A stretch of 64,000 nucleotides of DNA, from positions 1,488,001 through 1,552,000 of the forward strand of contig LUGG01000001.1 in assembly GCA_001683735.1 (NCBI GenBank), given 5' to 3'. The notes under the pieces were generated by a model. That model made no database searches. It was not told where the DNA came from and was given only the letters and a program-made list of their open reading frames with translations. Shown here piece by piece: positions 59,501 to 64,000 of this stretch. Source of the stretch: Grifola frondosa. Its lineage: Eukaryota; Basidiomycota; Agaricomycetes; Polyporales; Grifolaceae. The position numbers were made by a program, and so were the translations under genes. Every line of letters starts with the position of its first letter. Within the stretch, counting starts at the first letter, position 1.

Positions 59501-59970
59501 AATTCCTGCTGCAACGTTTGCAGACGTGTTGAGGGAGTCACCAGTATGAATGCCGGTGGAATGCTTGAGAGGAGAGGGCGGGCGAGGAGTCGTCATAGAA
59601 GCTATATGGGCGGAGACATGGGATCCAAGCGATATTGAAGCAGGCTTACAGGCTGATTGGGGGCGTGGAAATCGCTTCACTGCGGGTGTTGTAGACGTAG
59701 GTTGGCCAGAGACTGAGGTAACAGTGGAAGACCCGCTGTGAGTACTTGCTTCGGGCTGTGTTGGAGACTTCTCTCGCGCTACATATGTTCGGGACCAACT
59801 ATCCCGGTTTGACTGGCCCGAAGATTGACCCCACTTCACGACTGCAGCTGCATGTTGCAATGAAGGTGTGTGTATTAGTGAGGGGAATGAGATAGCTTAC
59901 CGACTGCTGTTCCGCCACATTTACAACGGGGGCCTATCACAATGTCGCCGCACCTCCTACAAAATCCCAT
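56574..59970 (-). CDS. zinc-ribbon and LIM-domain scaffold protein
   Basis: About 1,060 residues. Exon 1 (from ATG 59970) encodes MGFCRRCGDIVIGPRCKCGG, a four-Cys zinc-ribbon-like start joined in frame to AAVVKWGQSSGQSNRDSW. LIM modules: one at about 59430-59080 (FKCALCSTPF, RFLCRFCF, CPSCNKPVLILKSEG then FWHKRCFCCTGCFKNIG, GRPSCADCFESCL); one at about 57700-57500 (ARCAKCNLPLFSTKHGGKF, TYHTSCFRCTVCNGPFEE); one at about 57230-57030 (SCPGCQKAVSPMERG, WHTTCLVCGGKD, VWCRECL). Long Ser/Pro-rich disordered linkers separate them. The C-terminus holds five RQLTGG/QFTG-type short repeats and ends GGSNHGM at 56574. LIM domains mediate protein-protein contacts. Paxillin/Rga-like fungal LIM proteins act in cell polarity, and a similar role is inference. 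A few splice joins near 57480 and 56970 are needed. Confidence 0.85.
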
Positions 59971-60292
59971 TGCAAGGTCGTGAAAACCGTGAAAGAAAGT
60001 GAGTGAGCGACGACAAGAGAGATTGAAGAAGAGATGCCGACTGTCAGTCCGAGAGAACGCAAGCGGACAGCCAGCACTCCCGGAACAGGCAAGTTCGACT
60101 TCATCGCGGTCACATGGTCGACGCGCTTTCGATCGCTCGGTCGACGCATCAAGATCGATGTGTACTCAGTTTAGAACACAAATCTGACTCTATGACTTGA
60201 GATATAGTTGGTACATTGCGAGTACATATGCTAATTATGCAAAGATCCCACTTCCCTAGCAAACTTGAAGCATCGTGCAAAGAGCATCGCGA
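59971..60292. other. intergenic between two minus-strand genes
   Basis: 5' flank of the LIM gene and 3' end of the P-ATPase gene. No gene was recognised. Confidence 0.6.
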
Positions 60293-63200
60293 TCACCAAG
60301 CTAACTTCGCGATGATGCTCTGCGGATATTTCCGAACAAGATACTTCCTGACTTCGTCGAGGCTGAGGAAGCTCCGCTCAGCAATTCGTCCGTAACGAGA
60401 GTAGAAAACAGCTTACAATAAAAGACCTAGTCCAAACGTGATTGGAATGAAGTAAAATTCTACTGGTACCCCACGCGTCTGGAAGACCTTTTGACTATCG
60501 GTAATATGTGAGATCCCTTACGAACGTTCACAAAGGAAAATCACTTACAACCATGGGATGTAACTGAAGAAAAATGCAATGCCAAGTGCTATAATGGCGG
60601 CCGGGAAAACATACCAATTCAAGGCGGGCGTATGCTGGAAGATGCTCAAGGTGCGACAGCGCGTCGCAAAGAGGTTCCTGGCAGTGATCAATTGGAATGA
60701 GGCTGACAGCGACGATCTGCATATATTACTCACCCCCATTGCATGAGCACCAACGTGAAGAAGTACACGCTCTGCGCCTTATAGAGTAGCTCGTCAGTCA
60801 ATCCGGGCCAATTCCCAAACCCAAGTGCCAGATTTGAGAAAGGTACGCCCTGCCGACGAAGATACCAAAATGACCTGCAGAAAGCAAATAAGCATAGACA
60901 TGATGATAACGGATAACCACCCACATGATCATCGCACAGAGAGTCTCCAATACGCCAAGGAAAGCATACGCCTGAAGAACCAATTTCCAATTTGCTAATC
61001 GCTCAGTCTTCACATTCCGAGGCTTTCGCTCTAAGAGACCTGACTCAGGAGGCTCCAAACAGAGACTTAACGCAGGTAAGACATCGGTCTGGGAGGTTCA
61101 TAAGCATCCATAAAACCTGGACAGTGATATCAGTCGTACCCCGACGCAGATCAAAATCATCCTGGAGCAAACAATTAGCTGAGCACTGACGTCTCAAGTG
61201 ACTGGACTGACTGTAAATTGCTGAGCATCTGAGGAACACCGATGAGGATATTCAAGAGAAGGGGCATGAGTTCTGAGAAACTGCTCATACTGTCAGTAAA
61301 ACTCTAGGAGGAATGCATCGCACTGACCTTCCAGCAGGAAGCAAATACAAGAGAGTCTTCTGGAGATTGTCGAATACTAGCCGACCTGCATGGAATGAAT
61401 CAATAATAGTTCTTGTTTCAAATTGAGGCCGAAAAACACCGATAGTCACCATATTCTAATGCAATAACTATAGCAGAGAAATCGTCTAATAACACCATAT
61501 CTGCGGCTTCTTTGGCGACATCCGAGCCTTCGCCCATAGCGATACCACCTAGGTGGTGTGAGCGGACTATCAGTTGAATATCGAGGAACTCACAGTCAGC
61601 GGCTTTGAGTGACGGAGCATCGTTCACTCCATCACCGGTCATGGCAACTATATTTTCCCTTCTCTTGAACTCATGGACGATGCGCAACTTCTGTTCCGGC
61701 GTGGTTCGTGCGAAGACAATCTCTTGATACTGACACAGTTGTTCGACTTGTGGGTCATTCAGCTTATCGAGTTCCGGTCCAGTGACAACAATACTTTTCA
61801 TCTGAGGATCCTCGACGTCAGGATCATATCGTGGCACCGAGGCAGGGTCGATCTTGGAGTCCAGGTCCGCTACGTGGTGCACACGTTTAGCATCGGTGAT
61901 TATACCAGCCTGCGCTGCAATAGCAATGGCAGTTGTGGGATGATCGCCTGTAATGCGAATGAAACATATGCAACATCAATATACTCATGGAACGAACCTG
62001 TGACGACAAAAAAACGGATCCCAGCCCTGCGACACGTGCTATGACACAGCTCAGCTCTAGATGGAGTGCACGACACCAGCATGAAACTCACCTCACTGTG
62101 TGCTTGATGCCGGATTTGAGCGGGTCTATCAAGCCGACTAACCCGACGATGATCAGGTCGTGGCGGAACTCCTCCACCAACTCCGCAAAGTCTTCAGAGT
62201 TTACGTCCACGCTCTTCGGCACCAAATCCTCCTTGACGACACGTCGAGCTAATAATAGAACCCTCTGTCCATCCTGGGCCCATTTCTCCTGCACGGTCGC
62301 AATCCGCGCTAGCACTGATGGTGATAATGGGACCGGTGCACCACCAGCCGGGTCGACAACAAAACCGCAATGAGGGAGCAGGACCTCTGGTGCTCCCTTC
62401 ACAGTGAGGAGGAAATCGCTGTTAGAGAAATGGTCCCAATGTGCAATCGGAGCTACGAGACTATCTTGGGAAGCAGATGGTGAGATCTTCGACAATTTGA
62501 GCATGTATTTTGTCTAGTAGAGAGACTTAGTATGGGGCACAAGTGGGACGACCAAACTTTACCTTCGAATTGAAGTTGATCTTAAACACTTCGATCCATT
62601 TATCCCTCGTGATGTCGGCAGGTGTAAGAGAGTCCGAAAATCGTAGAATGGCGGTGTCTGATGATGATAGATGGTATAAGGACTAGTCCGGCTCCATATA
62701 GTGCGTAAGATGGCATTACCTGTGGCATCTCCGATGATAGCCTGTTCTTGTGACCCGGCTTTCTCGTTGTCATCGGAAGAGCCCCCAAACGTAGCTGCAT
62801 TACAGATGGCACTGACAGCACCGAGCTGGGCCAGATTTTCCGCTGATTTGGATCCGACATCTGCAATGACAGACTGAAAACGGCTATAAGGCAGGACTTC
62901 GTCGAAGACCGCCACATTCTCCACATGCATCTTATTCTGTGTAAGGGTTCCTGTCTTGTCCTGCATTCCAAATATCAGCATTAATGCCGCTGAGAGCGCA
63001 ATGAATCGTACAGACCGAGCAAAGAACATTCACAGAGCCGAGCGTCTCTACAATTGACAGTGACCTGAAAATAATTCAACACAGGTAGAGGATAGCAGAC
63101 AACACTAACTTACTTGCATAAAACTTTATGTTTGCTTAGCGTGCTCGCGACCTTGGCCAGTGAGAGCGTTACAGATACTGGCCTATGTTATATCAAGATC

Positions 63201-64000
63201 AGGCAATTCGGTATTCCATATAAACGATACCACTGACAGTCCTTCCGGTACAAACGCGACTATCATGAACGAGTTTAGCTCCCAGTCACTATCGGCATGA
63301 CGTGAAGACATACCAAGGACAGAGACAATGTCTATAAGAAGAGCAGAAACATCAATGTAGGAAGGAAATTTACGATGTAACCTTTGTTTACAACAAATAG
63401 ACGATAAGAAACTTTAACATTCGGCACAAAAATCACAAGACTTACCAAGAAGCCCATAAGATCACAATTATGACAGCTATCACCGTAGCTAGGCTGGCTA
63501 TAATCAAGACAAAATGAAGGATCTCGCGCTGCAGCGTTGTCATTTTGGCAGGCTCCATGGATGATAGCTTAGCGATACGGCCGCTGAAGATCGAGGATTA
63601 CTTCGTGGGTCACAGTGGAAGATGGCGACTAGAACATACAAGACCGTGTTGTCGCCCGTTTGGATGACTACTCCTAAACCGGAGCCGCTCACACAGTTTG
63701 TGCCTTGCAAAGCGATGTTTTTTGTCTTTATGCAGACGTCAGTAGGACGTCGATACACTCAGGATATCCGGCATATGCACCTCCATAACGTTCTCATCCG
63801 TCATCTCGACGCGGCCCGCCACCGGTTCGCTCTGAAAATGGGACAGGGTATCAGTCATGAGGTAGACAGCAGGACACGACCCGTACCTCTCCCGTCAATA
63901 TGCTACGGTCGAATCGCAAGTCCCCACTAACGTCAATAAGCCTGAGATCTGCGGGTACCTTCTCGCCTAAGGACACATATACCAAGTCGCCAGAAACCAG
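60293..64000 (-). CDS. type IIC (Na/K-ATPase-like) P-type cation ATPase, N-terminus beyond window
   Basis: Membrane cation pump. Seen on the minus strand: the A-domain loop (VYVSLGEKVPADLRLIDVSG, SILTGE joined over an intron to SEPVAGRVEM), IALQGTNCVSGSGLGVVIQT, the phosphorylation site DKTGTLTQNKMHVENVAVFD (about 62960-62900), the nucleotide-binding domain (LLTVKGAPEVLLPHCGF, WAQDGQRVLLLARRV), the hinge VAMTGDGVNDAPSLKAADC, GEGSDVAKEAADMVLLDD, then membrane helices with LLYLLPAGSFSELMPLL, ERLANWKLVLQAYAFLGVLE, YFFTLVLMQWG, CRTLSIFQHTPALNWYVFPA and VPVEFYFIP. The end KYLVRKYPQSIIAKLAW has TGA at 60295-60293. The MQWGNLFATRCRTLS block and the C-terminal end match animal-type Na/K-ATPase alpha rather than fungal ENA or PMR pumps. 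Ion specificity cannot be read directly. Many short introns. The first membrane helices are cut off. Confidence 0.88.

Overview
The window is nuclear DNA from a basidiomycete fungus, most likely an Agaricomycete. The evidence is dense genes split by many 50-80 bp GT-AG introns and gene families that are fungal or Agaricomycete-specific: DUF6593 proteins, a serine-rich cupredoxin surface protein, a Fus3/Kss1-type MAP kinase, cytochrome b2, GH3 and GH131 hydrolases, a Tul1-type RING ligase and an Na/K-type P-ATPase. Nothing in it looks bacterial or viral. All gene models were built by hand from reading frames plus splice signals, so exon edges are good where two frames join cleanly and approximate elsewhere.

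Layout. 1-5.7 kb is housekeeping: the 3' part of a DEAH-box RNA helicase, ribosomal protein eL22, and the pseudouridine synthase Cbf5/dyskerin, which is divergent from eL22 across 227 bp. 6.4-7.9 kb holds a basidiomycete hypothetical gene with one frameshift. 9.1-12.1 kb is a tandem group of three DUF6593 genes (A intact, B decayed, C intact). 12.1-26.4 kb is a very AT-rich island holding a Helitron helicase, an OB-fold-like gene split by a hAT-type MITE, two more copies of that MITE, a decayed Tc1/mariner element with long terminal inverted repeats, and inverted repeats near both edges. Much of the island has almost no CpG. At 26.4 kb a fourth DUF6593 gene (D) appears, inside a direct duplication of about 1 kb of the copy C locus, so the island lies between two direct repeats.

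28.5-45.9 kb is gene-dense again: a two-domain cupredoxin/GPI-type protein, the MAP kinase (with one GC-AG intron), a SAP-domain coiled-coil protein, GAR transformylase (purine synthesis), cytochrome b2 L-lactate dehydrogenase, a small J-domain membrane protein and two nuclear-looking unknowns. 46.7-52.9 kb carries a GH131-like and a GH3 beta-glucosidase-like gene, adjacent on the same strand. Both need several frameshifts to be read and look like decaying genes for cell-wall degradation. 53.1-64 kb has three genes on the minus strand: the Tul1/Dsc RING ligase, a zinc-ribbon/LIM-domain scaffold, and the 3' part of a type II P-ATPase running off the window edge.

The most unusual part is the island with its flanking gene duplication. 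Its repeats record different ages: the MITE with a perfect 8-bp target duplication sits in CpG-containing DNA, whereas the two MITEs in CpG-poor DNA have target duplications differing only by C/T changes. This fits methylation-driven or RIP-like decay of older insertions beside a younger Helitron segment.
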